Assembly: GCA_028554755.1 (NCBI GenBank)
Contig: JAPTOF010000014.1
Location: forward strand, 992,001-1,056,000
DNA from: Cordia subcordata
Taxonomy: Eukaryota > Streptophyta > Magnoliopsida > Boraginales > Cordiaceae
DNA length: 64,000 nt
Direction of reading: 5' to 3'
The position numbers and the translations under genes were made by a program. The notes beneath the pieces were generated by a model. That model had not been told where the DNA came from. It ran no database searches and was given only the letters and a program-made list of their open reading frames with translations. Shown here in pieces: positions 11,561-22,476 of the stretch. The first letter of the stretch is position 1, and every line of letters begins with the position of its first letter.

Positions 11561-11989
11561 GACTCATCTTACACATTTGCCTTCAAATATTTTGCTTCAA
11601 TGGTCTTGCAATTGAAAGAAAATAATCTATTTCTTGACATTTGTGTGTTAACAATTAAATTATCATTCTATAAACAAAAAATGTACACTTTTTTAATTTG
11701 AATATCATGCCCCTTCTCAAGAAGTTGGCCCAGTTGTATTTATCCCTTCAATTTGGAATTTTGAAGTATCTCTAGAAGACACCTTGCCTTTTACCTTTTA
11801 ATTGAGTTCTACAAACTTATCTTTGTATCTACACATGTGATTGCACACTCTATTATCCAAATATCATGAACTCTTATCATCTTTTTCCTTTTCCTTGAGT
11901 GCTAGCAGTAAAGTTCTCTCTTCTCCTTCTTTCTTGTTATCAACAAAAATTGGCTTTTTCTTTAGCATTACTATGACATTCCCAAACAG

Positions 11990-12510
11990 TAATTGCCAAA
12001 TTTATGACAATTATAGCACTCAATTTGAGATTTATCTTACCTTCTTCTATTTGTCTCTTGATGGTAACCATGTCTTCTTGCTATTTCTCTTCCACAACCA
12101 TAGCCTCAAAATTATTGTTGATTTCTCCCTTGATAATTGGAGTTGTTGCCATTACCTTTTCCTCTTCCATGATTACCACCACATTCTCTTCCTTATCCAT
12201 GTCATCTTTGGGTCTTTTCTTCTTCGTCATCCCTCAATGAAGCCTTAGCTTTGAGAAACATGCTTTGGTGGTTCTTCGTGTCTTCTCTTAACTTTATCTT
12301 GATGGACTTCTACAGAACCCTCCAGTTGTTCAATAGTATAGAGTTTAAATCTTTTGACTTCTCAATGATACATACTAAATAATCAAACTTAGGTGATAAA
12401 GAGCAAAGGAAATATTCAACTACATGAACATCTTCTATTTTATCTTCGTATCTTCTCAAATGATTAACAATAGCTTTCACCCTTGAGCAATATTCCAAAA
12501 TCACATCTTA
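11990..12510 (-). pseudogene. gag: Copia gag relic
   Basis: Reverse strand. The 12504-12310 segment has the UBN2-type gag motif YCSRVKAIVNHLRRYEDKIED followed by VVEYFLCSLSPKFDYLV. A zinc-knuckle remnant CYNCHKFGNYC lies near 12015-11990; the His of CCHC is replaced by Asn and the last Cys spacing is disturbed. Frameshifted and without an intact start. It lies upstream of the integrase and RT pieces, in canonical Copia order. Confidence 0.75.
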
Positions 12511-12679
12511 GAGTTTTAAGCCTCCATACTACTTAGGACTTCAAAGTTAATGCACATGCAAGATTTTGATATTTCGTCCTTTTATTACAACACAACAACA
12601 AAAAAGAAAATTACATCATCCATCTTTAAGAGTTGCTCAATTCCCTTTATGTAATAATCATTTGAGGCTAAGGGGAAGA
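12511..12679. other. Unassigned junction
   Basis: AT-rich sequence between the Copia gag relic and copy B. No repeat terminus, PBS or TSD is visible. Confidence 0.4.
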
Positions 12680-13845
12680 GCTTATTCAAAATACAATGAA
12701 ATAACAAACACTTGTGTCATAGTGACACTTATTCAAACACTTCTCTTTTTTTATCTTTCTTTTTGCCTTTCTGGCTCTTTTTGCATTTTTTTTCTAGATT
12801 TATCACTTTTTTCAAATTTTTTTTCTATTTTGCATGTATAACATCAAAACACTAAAGGCTAAGTCTCAACAAAAGAAACCATTTAAGGAAGAGGCACTCA
12901 TATCAAAAGCCTAATGTTTATCCACTTCTTGCTTATGTCGTAGAGCAATCACAAGGTGTGTTCTTAAAATTGTTCATTCCTCATAGTTTTCTGAAGGATT
13001 CTTCTCAAAGAACTTGGTTCACTCTACATTCAAGTCACCACATAATACTTCCTAATTTTCTACATTCAATTTAATCAATAACTATGGCCAACTCTCCAAT
13101 TAACATAGAGAGAAACAACTGAAAACATGCAAAAAATCAAAAACTTTTACACAATTTGAGCAAAAACAAAGTTGGCAACAAAATCTACCCCATATATGGT
13201 ATAAGCACAAAAGGAACAACCACTCCTCCAAACATAAAGTTTGCTTGTCCTCAAGCAAATAGCATTTACGCACACCAAGCAAACAAAATGAGCACATAAG
13301 CGGATGTAGAATGATAGATAGGGACAAGTAAGAGATGGAGAGATATAACATTGTGATCTTTGGAGTCTATAAATGCCAAAAATAATCCAATTATCTATGA
13401 ACCTGCTTCAAAGTAGAAAGTACAAATGCTCAAAAAATAATGAACAGATTAGTAAACAATGCTATGCAAGCCCACATAGTCATTTCAAATGATAACAACG
13501 ATGTATACAAGGGCTAAAGAATTGGTGCATTAAAAATGATGGAAGAGAGTAAGAACAACTGAGGGGAAACAATCTATACTACTAAAAGCAAAAATGAACA
13601 AAAGATAAACAATACTACCAAAATAAAAGTAAATAATAAAATATGAGCAAATAATATTGGATTTAACGTCTTTTACCAAGCGCCAATGTTCAATCAATAC
13701 ATGATTAAAGTTCTTTAGAACAAATTATTAGAATATCATTTCAGCATTGGCCATAGAAGAAAAAGATCCGTGTACCATAAGATGGGGCAAAAAATAAGCA
13801 ATGCAGCCTTTTCCAAAATCCCACCCCAAATTGTCAAAGAAAATT
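12680..13845 (-). other. Copy B 3' spacer
   Basis: Non-coding, homologous to the spacers of A, C, D and E. It holds the best preserved stem-loop (13240-13259) and a purine-rich tract around 12735-12850 (reverse strand). Confidence 0.65.
13240..13259 (-). other. Perfect 7-bp stem-loop, copy B
   Basis: Reverse-strand TTTGCTTGAGGACAAGCAAA: arms TTTGCTT/AAGCAAA with loop GAGGAC. A polypurine-like segment (TTTGGAGGAGTGG) follows about 8 nt after it. Confidence 0.65.
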
Positions 13846-15186
13846 TTACACTCTAATATGGGGGCACCATGTGCAAACATGAAAGGTCATACCCAACTTG
13901 CTTATTAGATGACACCCCATAGCCTTCTTCTCAAAATATAGGGCTAACAACACACCCTTCCCATGAATCAACGATAAGTCTAATGCATGCAAAGTGGGTA
14001 GTGTTTGTCCCAGTTCTGTATGAAAGTGTCTCATGCAAGAAGGCACAAAGATGAGCTCTGACACTGGGGGAGACTCAATAGATTGGATTGTGGAGTAGGG
14101 ATGAGATCTGGAGAAGGAAAGTCAATGAAGGGAGATGTGGAAGCACTAGATTGTTCATCTCTACAGGATGTAGCATGACCATACAAAAGTCTCTCTAACT
14201 CCTCAATCTCTTCATCAAAGGTAAGGGTAGAAGGGGAAGGTAACATAGATTCCTCAAAATGGTACTCAGGCATTAAACGTTCGATCTCCCTAACCTTCTC
14301 TAATGGGGTCGATATGGGTGGAGGAGGTGAGACTGACTCAACTGACTTTTCATCATGTAAACAGGCATGCTCAAAGGAAGTGTGCATGTCTAACTCCCTA
14401 AGTGTAGACTCGAAATCAAATTAAGTACTAAGAACATCAAGCTCATCCTCCAAAAGTGTTTGAAGAGTGGGAAGGGAAGGAAAAATAGGCCAAGAAGGCT
14501 CAGTAATAGAAGGTGAATGTATGGAAGGATAGGGTGCCACTTCCTCTAAAACATAACCTATGTCATCATGAATCGACACATAATCACTCTCATCCTCTTT
14601 CTCACTACAAGATATGAACTCTCTATCAACCTCTGTCTCTATTTGTCTCTCCCAAACATCATTAATTTCACCATTAATCACTTTATCCATAGGTCTCTCA
14701 CTTATCCCATCGACCTTGTCAAAAGGTATCTCAACATGCTCACTCAGGAGTTGCTCATTCTCAACTCCCCTGTTGAAAGACTCGATTAGTTGGGATAATT
14801 GTTCCACGTTCTATCTAGTCTCTCTTGATTAGATTGGATGATTTAGGTATCAAGAAAAAAATAAGGGTGTATATGCTCAAGCATTTCTTCTAATTTCATA
14901 CAAGAAGTAGACCTAGTAAAAGACAGCACAACCAAATGAAAATGATAGACATCTTGATTGAGATCACAATGAGCATAACCATAAAAAAATTCAGAAGAAG
15001 AATATGTAGGAAAAGATGGTGAAGGAGGAAGATACTCAAAGCTAGATGGATAAAGAGAAGAGTCTTCTTGACCCCAAGATGGAGATGAATGATAATGCTC
15101 CCTACGATCATAGAAACTAGATAGAGATGCATGTAATGGCATATAACTATAGGGAGCACTACTCAAATTAGCATAAAATTGGGGGT
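13846..15186 (-). pseudogene. ORF-N copy B, main part
   Basis: Middle and C-terminal part of the unknown ORF. Blocks in order: SFYDRREHYHSSPSWGQED (compare A: SREQYHAFSLWGQDD), EQLSQLIESFNRGVENEQLL, an acidic region CSEKEDESD, YVLEEVAPYPS, FEHACLHDEKSVESVSPPPP and C-terminal FVPSCMRHFHTELG then HALDLSLIHGKGV. The last block has A and C2 counterparts at the same end. At least three frame breaks occur (near 14840, 14410 and 14060). The N-terminus lies beyond the solo LTR at 17000-17131. Function unknown. Confidence 0.6.
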
Positions 15187-16999
15187 TGTTAGGAAAAGTA
15201 TGCCCTAAAGCTTACGTATATATGACATTTTGGATATGAAACAATGTATAATCATTTTATTGACTGGCATAATGAGTATTTTTGAATATTATCTCTGGTA
15301 TGTTTATTAACGAATGTGTAAAGGTCCCTTGACTTGAAATAATGACTTAGGTGCGTAATGAGGATAGAAGCACAGTAGGTCTAAGTCTAGATTTAGTCAT
15401 GTCATAAATTGAGTCCATAACTGAATGGTAGAGTTGACTCTATCGGGATGAGGTTATAGTGAACAAGTCTCTTCATTGAGAGTGATCTACCTAGGTCATT
15501 AGAGGACTTTCTGGATTTATTTCTTTAGTGTGTGTGTGTGTATCATACATTTGATAGGACCATTATGAGTATGTTTTCTAGAGACATACTATCAAAGGAA
15601 GAAAACAAGATACTCACTGCTACTAAATGACCATTGCTCTTATTCCTGGGCACATGTGGATAACTAACCAAGTTAAGGTTTGGTGTTTTGATTCACTGTG
15701 GGTGAGATTTTAGTTTGTTAGGATAAATAGTCTTGTGCATTGAGTGCCAAATTCTAATTAATTGGATCATGCATATGCAATATGGATTCTATCTTCCCCC
15801 TTTGGGATTGTCCAAATTAATTATCTAAATCTAGATCTAATGATACTACCTTTATTGGTGTATCGGTCATTTGGCTGCTCCCAAGATCAAGGATCCATAA
15901 CTAAGGATAGTTGTTAATGGGACAAGAGACCAAAAGGAAAAGATGCAGCTGAGGAGGTGATAGTACAAGGGCCAAGGAACCAACCATAGCTGCAGGTATA
16001 CGTAGAGGGGCATTATGGTCAGTTATTTAGTAGGTCAAAGACAAAGTTTACATTCTTTTGTGATAAGCTTCTAGGTAACAACAATTATCCTTAGAGTGCA
16101 ACTTTGATCTTATGACAAAATATATCAGAGTTAACAGTGGCTATTATGTTGCCTAGATTGGGCAAGGACATTTTTTGGCCACTTTTGGAAGCCAAGGTTA
16201 ATTGTGTCTCCTTGGTCCCTTCTTTAGTTGAATGACTTTGAGAGAATAATCTTGAAAGAGTAAATTCCATATTGTGGTAATAGCTTATTGGGCCAAAGCT
16301 TAGAATTAGGTTTGGGCTTTCTTTGGACTCCGAGATAACCAAATTGGGCCTGGATGGTTTTATATTAGGCTTGGGTCTTCACTGGATTCTAGACTATGTG
16401 TTGGGCTTGGAATGTGGGCTTGGTTCAAGTTTTCCAAGACAAGTGGTGAAAATTTACTACATGGGAAAGTTTCCCACATGAAAAGATTAAGAGGTTGGGG
16501 TACCAATCCTTCCCCTATAGATAGGCAAGACCTCATACCATTTTATCCATCCTACTTCATAGTTGAGCTCTTTCATTTTATCAAGAGAATACTACAACAC
16601 ATAGTAGACACTTATTGTGTGATTTTTGCTCTTTATTTTCAAGAGCATATTATTTTTTCTTTTTCACACAAAAGAGGCTATTCTCTCAAGATGAGACTTT
16701 TCAGTCATAGGGAAAAAGGCTAGAGAGTTGCTACATCAACACCCTTGTAGTTTGAAATTTTGGAAGCCTTATTTGTGAGCAAGAACAAAGCTCGTAATGG
16801 TTATAGCTTCACTAAAGACCCTATTCTTCAAGAGGTTAGTTGTACATATTATGCAAATATTAGTTATGTTCTACATGTGTTCTTTAGCATGGTCTTGTGT
16901 GTGTTATCTGATTATTTTTGCTTTTTTAGCATGTTTTCTTAGTAGACATCTTAAAAACATGAACTAAGATAGACCACATGTAAAATTATCGATCCAACA
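15187..16999 (+). mobile_element. Copia solo LTR inside copy B
   Basis: 1813 bp from TGTTAGGAAAAG to GATCCAACA, with GGGT on both sides (15183-15186 and 17000-17003), a 4-bp match where 5 bp is usual, so one base may have mutated. No PBS, coding sequence or second LTR accompanies it, so the element was reduced by LTR-LTR recombination. Same family as 41533-43431. A TATA-like CTATAGATAGG occurs near 16518. Confidence 0.85.
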
Positions 17000-17131
17000 G
17001 GGTTTGCTATAGGCAAGGAGATAATAAATAGTAGCATGATCAATATTGCCATATAAAGCACAAGCATGAGAAGTATTCATGATGAGGGAAGAGGATACAA
17101 GTGAAAACCAAGAATCATTAGATCTATCCAT
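17000..17131 (-). pseudogene. ORF-N copy B, N-terminal piece
   Basis: Reading leftward from the ATG at 17131 this gives MDRSNDSWFSLVSSSL, aligning with A's MIDPHASWWSLVSSSL. This fixes the family's start codon. It is separated from the rest of its ORF only by the solo LTR insertion. Confidence 0.6.
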
Positions 17132-17291
17132 ACTCAATTAACACAATTGAACCTTATCTCAAAAGAAATGTTTTCGATTTTTCAAAATTTTCAATTTTTT
17201 GTGGTTTTTGATTAAAGAAAGCAAATAAAGATAGGACAACATGCGAGCAACCATTCAAAAACACATAAACATAAGAAACCAATACCGTGCC

Positions 17292-17309
17292 TCCCTAGCA
17301 ACAGCGCCA
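17292..17309 (-). other. PBS of copy B (tRNA-Asp type)
   Basis: Reverse-strand TGGCGCTGTTGCTAGGGA, three changes from the perfect tRNA-Asp complement, 6 nt inside the LTR end. Confidence 0.8.
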
Positions 17310-17315
17310 AAAACT

Positions 17316-17820
17316 TGATGTAAACTGGTTGTTTGTGGAAAAATGAAGCACAAATTACAACCAAGTTTTAACTGACAAGTGCACGAATCAAAAATAGGAT
17401 AGTATGCGTGAGTACAAGATCATCTTTATAGGAAGGCTCCTTAGTTTGGTCTCTACGTGCAAGTGTGCCTAAGACAAGTTGTGTGCATGTGTATTTTGAT
17501 TCAAAGGGACCTTGGGAAAATGGAAATGGACCTAAATTAACCTTAATTAGAAGGAAAGGAAGTTGCCAAGCTAAGGAAAGGGAATAAAACAAGGTAGGAG
17601 AGGATCTAAAGTGATTGTTTATTGTAAATGACTTAGGACTATGGTCTTGATTTAGGTCTATCTATGGCTTTACTTGCTTTTGTTTAGGCCTTAGTTAATT
17701 AACCTTATTATCTTTTAATTGCCAATGCAATCTTATCCCTAAATATGTCTTTTAGAAGCATACAATTGTCTTAGCTAATTACAGTTTTTGAGCTTAATTA
17801 ACTAAGTCCTACTCTTGGCT
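17316..17820 (-). repeat. Copy B 5' LTR, U5-side fragment
   Basis: Ends TTTACATCA at 17316 next to the PBS and aligns with the U5 side of A's LTR up to about 17820. There it is replaced by forward-strand spacer of C1 in inverted orientation. Confidence 0.7.
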
Positions 17821-19269
17821 GTATTGTTCTAAAACTAGTGCTTGGCTGGAGGCGTTAAATCCAGTGCTACTAGGAGGTGCCCTAGAAAAGTTTATATTCT
17901 ATTTACTTTCCTTGCATTTCCTTTTCTTTTATTTGCTTTTAGTATTATTGTTCTTTGATTTTCATTTGCTTTTCATTTATTTTTTTTTCTCTCTCCTAAG
18001 TGTTGATCCTCACTTCTATCATTTCCCATTCTTCATACACCTTGTTTATCATTAGATGATGCTAATCTGAGCTCGCATGGCAATACTACTAATTGTGTGC
18101 TATGCGTGTTTATAGTTTTCAAGAAGCAGGGTTATTAAATAAATGATAAATCATTAGCATCAACGAGAGCTGCAAATGAACACAAGATTGTATCTATCCT
18201 TTCTCCACTTGTCCCCTTATATCTACCCTATCCCCGCCACCCTTACTTGTTTGTTGTTGCCTATTTGCTGGTTATGTACTTTTGTTCTATATTCTTGAGG
18301 ACAAAAAAAGTTTAGGTTTTGGGGTATAGGAGTTTGGTTTTATTGTTTTACACTTTGTATATGGTAGATATGCATTACGCGCTTTAAAATGGTGAAAATT
18401 TTTTTATTTTGATGCATTTAGAGTCGCTTGTCTCTTTGTTGATTGTAGTGTTGGCTCTTGTGATTGATTTAATTTCTTGGTAGAGATAGAGATGTATTGT
18501 GGTGAGTGAAAGGAATGGATGGAAAGCTGAGACTTAGAAGAGAGACCCTTGAAAGTTATGGGAAGCGAGGAATGTTAAGAATGCCCCTTATGGCCACCCC
18601 ATAACTTGGTAGGAAAAAGTGAAGAAAAAGGGTTGTTGATGTGAGTACCACTTCCTTGATTGGTTCTTTTTTATGTGCCTTAGCTTTTTGTTTTCTTTTC
18701 TTTTTGTTATACAATGCAAAATGAGAAAATCCAAAAGAAATGGAAAAAGACAAAAAGGTTCAAAAAGATGTAGAAGATTGAAAAACAAAAAAAAGGATAA
18801 AAAAGAGAAAAAGCCAAAGGCTCCAAAATGTTTTGTGAATAAGTGCATAATTGACACAATGTCAACTTAACACAAAATCTCATCTTTGTAGATATATGAA
18901 TAAGGTTCTTTATAAGCCATTGTGTATGTATATCCTTTCTCTTCTTGTCTTTGAGGCTATTTGCATGTTAAGGAAGCCATGTTAGTTAAGGGGGCACGAA
19001 ATATCAACTTCTCAAGTACATGTGTTAGAATCCTAGGACTTGTGGTAGTTTGGCTACTTGGGAAGTTCCCACAAGGTTCGAGGCCCTTTATGAGTAAAGG
19101 AAGGATATGAAAAAGCTTGAGGACTTGACTACAAAAGGAATGACCCTTTCATACTCCTTAGATTGACCAAGATAGTGAGTCAATCCTCTAGACAACCCTT
19201 TTTACCAACACTAAGATAAACTTAGGTATGGATTACTTAGGGACAAGCAAGGAGAAGGTTCGGGGTTGC
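17821..19269 (+). other. Copy C1 3' spacer
   Basis: Forward-strand spacer homologous to E 33494-34906. It opens near the GCGTTAAATCCAGTGCTAC segment, then a decayed stem-loop with PPT (TTCTTGAGGACAAAAAAAG near 18293), a purine tract (18714-18830), the inverted repeat TGACACAATGTCA (18852-18864) and the LTR-side stem-loop remnant ACTTAGGGACAAGCAAGG with PPT GGTTCGGGG just before the LTR. Apparent Lys-rich or Phe-rich ORFs here are low-complexity artefacts. Confidence 0.7.
18852..18864 (+). other. Conserved inverted repeat TGACA-CAA-TGTCA (C1)
   Basis: A 5-bp arm, 3-nt loop dyad found in the same place in A (4080-4092), C2 (22058-22070) and E (34502-34514). Confidence 0.5.
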
Positions 19270-19636
19270 TGATGTGTCTTGGTTTTACACGTGTTTGCAT
19301 TACTTGTTCCTATGTTTTTAGAGGTGTATTATGCTATATAAAGTGTATTAGTGTAGCTTTACATTACATTTGTGCATACTAGGATGCTATTGTGCTTAGT
19401 TGAGCTTAAAGAGTAAACACTACATTAAAGTGCACTTATCTTATATTTTATGTGAGTTTGAGGATTATTTAGAGATTAATGAAGATGGAGGTTGCTTGGG
19501 CAAGAATTGAAAAATATTCTTGGACAAGAATTGAGAAAGACTTTAAGGATGAAAAATGGAAGAAAATCAAGTTTGGAGGCTTCAGGACAAAGGTCAAGGC
19601 AATTGGAAGCAAAACGGAGCGAAAATAAAGCCAAAA
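19270..19636 (+). repeat. Truncated LTR shared by C1 and C2
   Basis: Begins TGATGTGTCTTGG directly after the C1 PPT and matches the first part of the 22477 LTR, but keeps about 160 bp that the latter has lost. It stops in U3 at about 19636 and joins C2 internal ORF sequence, so R, U5, PBS and the ORF start are missing. Confidence 0.75.
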
Positions 19637-19639
19637 GTT

Positions 19640-20884
19640 GACTATCTACATTTACTCCTCCAATCTGATCGAGAAAGACTAGATAGCATGATGCAACAAG
19701 TTGAATATCTAGGTGAGTGCTTGAAGAAAAAGATTGAGAGTGAAAAACCCATGGTTCAAAGTCTTAAATACCTTTAGACCGGACTGAGGAGATAGGAGAG
19801 AGACCTAGAGATAAGAGTAATAGGAGTGAATATAACGGTATTTCGGAGAGACAACTAGAAAGAGAGGTCAAAGGAATGATAACATCATATAGTGTGAATG
19901 AGGATAAGCTTGATGATAGCTTGGTTCTTGATGACTCTTGTCGATATGTTTTAGAGGAAGTACTACCTTATCCTTCTAAGCTTTCGACGTCCTCCATTGA
20001 GTCTCATGAGCATATCTTTTCTTCTCATCCCATACTTCACACACACTTGTAGGTTGAAACTCATGATCATAACACCTATTTGCATTTTGAGTCCTCATTT
20101 AGGGAGTCTAGGGTACACACCTCTCGCGAGCATTTATGTTTACATAACCTGAAAACTTTTGAGTCTCAATTGTCCCCTCCATGTGTTCTTTCATCTTTTA
20201 AGATGCATGATGATGAGATGACACCAACTAGCGATGAATGTATAGATGAATGTGAAAAGACTTTAGCTAGTGAAGGTTTAAAGTCATTTATTGGGGAGAA
20301 CAAGGCATCAATTTTGGAGTTTTTAGATGATAAGTCTCTTGAAGTTAAGGATTGTTAAGTTGGGAAGAATAGCCAGTCAAAAAAGACACTTAAGGAAGAA
20401 ATTGATGAGCTTGAAATTGTGATATGTGGGTCTTTGGGTATGTTTGGTGAATCATTGTTGATACCTTCTTCTACCCTTTCCACTACAAAATTGATTGAAA
20501 TTGATTGATGAGGTTAAGCGCTTTTTAGATGAACACGAACCTTTTCTTAGTGTGAGTGAGTACATTAAGATTGAATCCACCCTTTATGAGGAGTCAGAGT
20601 GACCTAAGATTGAAAATGATATATCTTATGGAGAAGAAGAGTGTAGTATATCCACTTCCCCTATCATTGCTTCTCCTTCTCCCAATGTTGTTCATACTTC
20701 CCTTTCCCATTCTATTGAACCTCCCTCTTTGGGGCTCATGTTTGTACCTTCATGCATAGAACATTATAATCTAGACTTAGATAGCACTTCACCCATATTG
20801 CATGCATTGGACTTATCTGTGACCTATGGAGAGGGTATATATCTAGTCCTTGATTGTAAGAAGAAGGATATAGGGGTCAATTAG
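19640..20884 (+). pseudogene. ORF-N copy C2
   Basis: Forward-strand copy of the unknown ORF, lacking its N-terminus. Blocks in order: SMMQQVEYLGECLKKKIES, an acidic region, VLDDSCRYVLEEVLPYPS, LHFESSFRESRVHTSREH, LCLHNLKTFE, SPPCVLSS, MTPTSDECIDECEKTLASEG, ENKASILEFLDDKS (A has ESKASISEFLHDKS), EEIDELEI and a C-terminal FVPSCIEHYNLDLDST then HALDLSVTYGEG. The stop is near 20882. Frames change near 19775 and 20500 and there are stops near 20050 and 20358. The order and spacing match A, which supports one ancestral ORF of roughly 550-600 codons. Confidence 0.6.
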
Positions 20885-22476
20885 AGGGCAAACGAGGCAT
20901 GATCTTCTACCTTTGTGTATGACACCTTCCATATTTGTGCACACGTTTTCATTTGATGGTTCGAGGTGGGTGGGAGTTAGAAAAAGAGTCCATTGGGCAT
21001 TCATCACCCCATTATGTGATGCAAGAACTTTTTCCTTCTATTATCTGTGCTTGGTTGAATATCTGGCAAATTGTGCCTTGAATGTTTAAGCATGTATTGC
21101 TCTAACATTAGCACCCAGCTAGAGACGTTAAATCCAGCGCTATTAGGAGGCACCCTAGACATGGTTATATTTCATTTGATTTCCTTGCTTTTCCTTTTCT
21201 TTTATTTGCTTTTGGTGTTATTATTCATTGATTTTCATTTTCTTTTCATTTGTGTTTCTTTTTCTCCCTCCCAAGTGTTAATCCTCACTTCTATCATTTC
21301 CCATTCTTCATACACCTTGTTTATCATCAGATGATGCCAATCCTAGCTTGTATGGCAATACTACCAATTGTGTGCTATGAGTGTTTGTAGTTCTCAAAAA
21401 TAGGGTGAGTAGATAAATGATAAATCATTGGAATCAATGAGTGCTACAAATAAACATAAGGTTGTATCTATCCTTTCTCCACTTGTCCCCTTATATCTAC
21501 CCCATCCCTACTACCCTTACTTGCTTTCTGTTGCCTATTTGCTTGTTATATGCTTTTGTTCTATTTGCTTGAGGACAAGCAAAATTTAGTTTTAAAGGTG
21601 TGGGAGTTTGGTGTTATTGTTTTATGCTTTATATAGGGTTGATGTGCATTATGTGCTTTAAAATGGTCAAAATATTTTGATTTTGATGCATTTAGAGCCA
21701 TTTATCTCTTGGTTGATTAGAGTGTTAGCTCTTGTGATTGATTTAATTGATTGTTAGAGATAAGGTTGTATTGTCGGGAATGAAAGGAGTGGAGGGAGAG
21801 CCAAGACTTGGAGGAGAATCCCTTGAAAGTTATGGGGAGTGAGAACCTCTAAGAATACCCCTTATGGCCACCTCATAGCTTGGTATGAAAATGTCAAGAA
21901 AAAAGGTTATTGGTGTGAGTGCTCCTTCCTTGATTGGTTCTGCTTTATGTGCCTTAGCTTTTCTTTTTCTTTATGAAAAAGATTGAAAAACAAAAAGACA
22001 ATGAAGAAAAGAGAAAAAGCCAAAGCCACCAAAACGTTTTGTGAAAAACTACATATGTGACACAATGTCAACTTAGCTCATGCTGTCATCTTTGTAGATA
22101 TGTGAATAAGGTTTTTCATAAGCCATTGTGTATGTATATTCTCTCTCTACTTGTCTTTGAGGCTTTGTGCATGTTGGGGAAGCCATGTTAGTTGAGGGGG
22201 CACGAAATATGAACATCCCGAGTGCATACACTAGAATCCTAGGGCATGTAGTGGTTTAGCTACTTGGGAAGTTCCCACAAGGTTTGAGGCCCTTTATGAG
22301 TAGGGAGAGGATCTGAAAAGGTTTGAGGACCTCTTTACAAAAGGAATGACACATTCATTCTCCTTAGATTTATCAAGATAGTGAGTCAATCCTCTAGGCA
22401 ACCCTTTTTACCAACATTGAGATGAACTTAGGTTTGGACTTGCTTAGGGACAAGAAAGGAGAAGGTTTGAGGGTAT
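20885..22476 (+). other. Copy C2 3' spacer
   Basis: Homologous to the other spacers from about 21085 (GTATTGCTCTAACATTAGC). It has the perfect stem-loop (21564-21583), then the GGTGTGGGAG purine tract, the inverted repeat (22058-22070), and the LTR-side PPT GAAGGTTTGAGGGT directly before the LTR. No coding capacity. Confidence 0.7.
21564..21583 (+). other. Perfect 7-bp stem-loop, copy C2
   Basis: TTTGCTTGAGGACAAGCAAA, identical to copy B's 20-mer on the other strand, about 900 bp before the 3' LTR. Confidence 0.65.

Larger units (their letters stand above)
12680..17820 (-). mobile_element. Non-autonomous Athila-like element, copy B (truncated)
   Basis: Reverse-strand copy with the same plan as A: truncated 5' LTR (17316-17820), PBS (17292-17309), leader, ORF (17131 down to 13846), then 3' spacer to about 12680. 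The 3' LTR is missing and so is the start of the 5' LTR. A 1.8-kb Copia solo LTR interrupts the ORF at 15187-16999. Confidence 0.75.

Noticed and set aside
18588..18870. Lys-rich and Phe-rich ORFs on both strands
   Set aside because: Low-complexity translation of the conserved purine-rich tract in the spacer; the reading frame is not conserved among copies.
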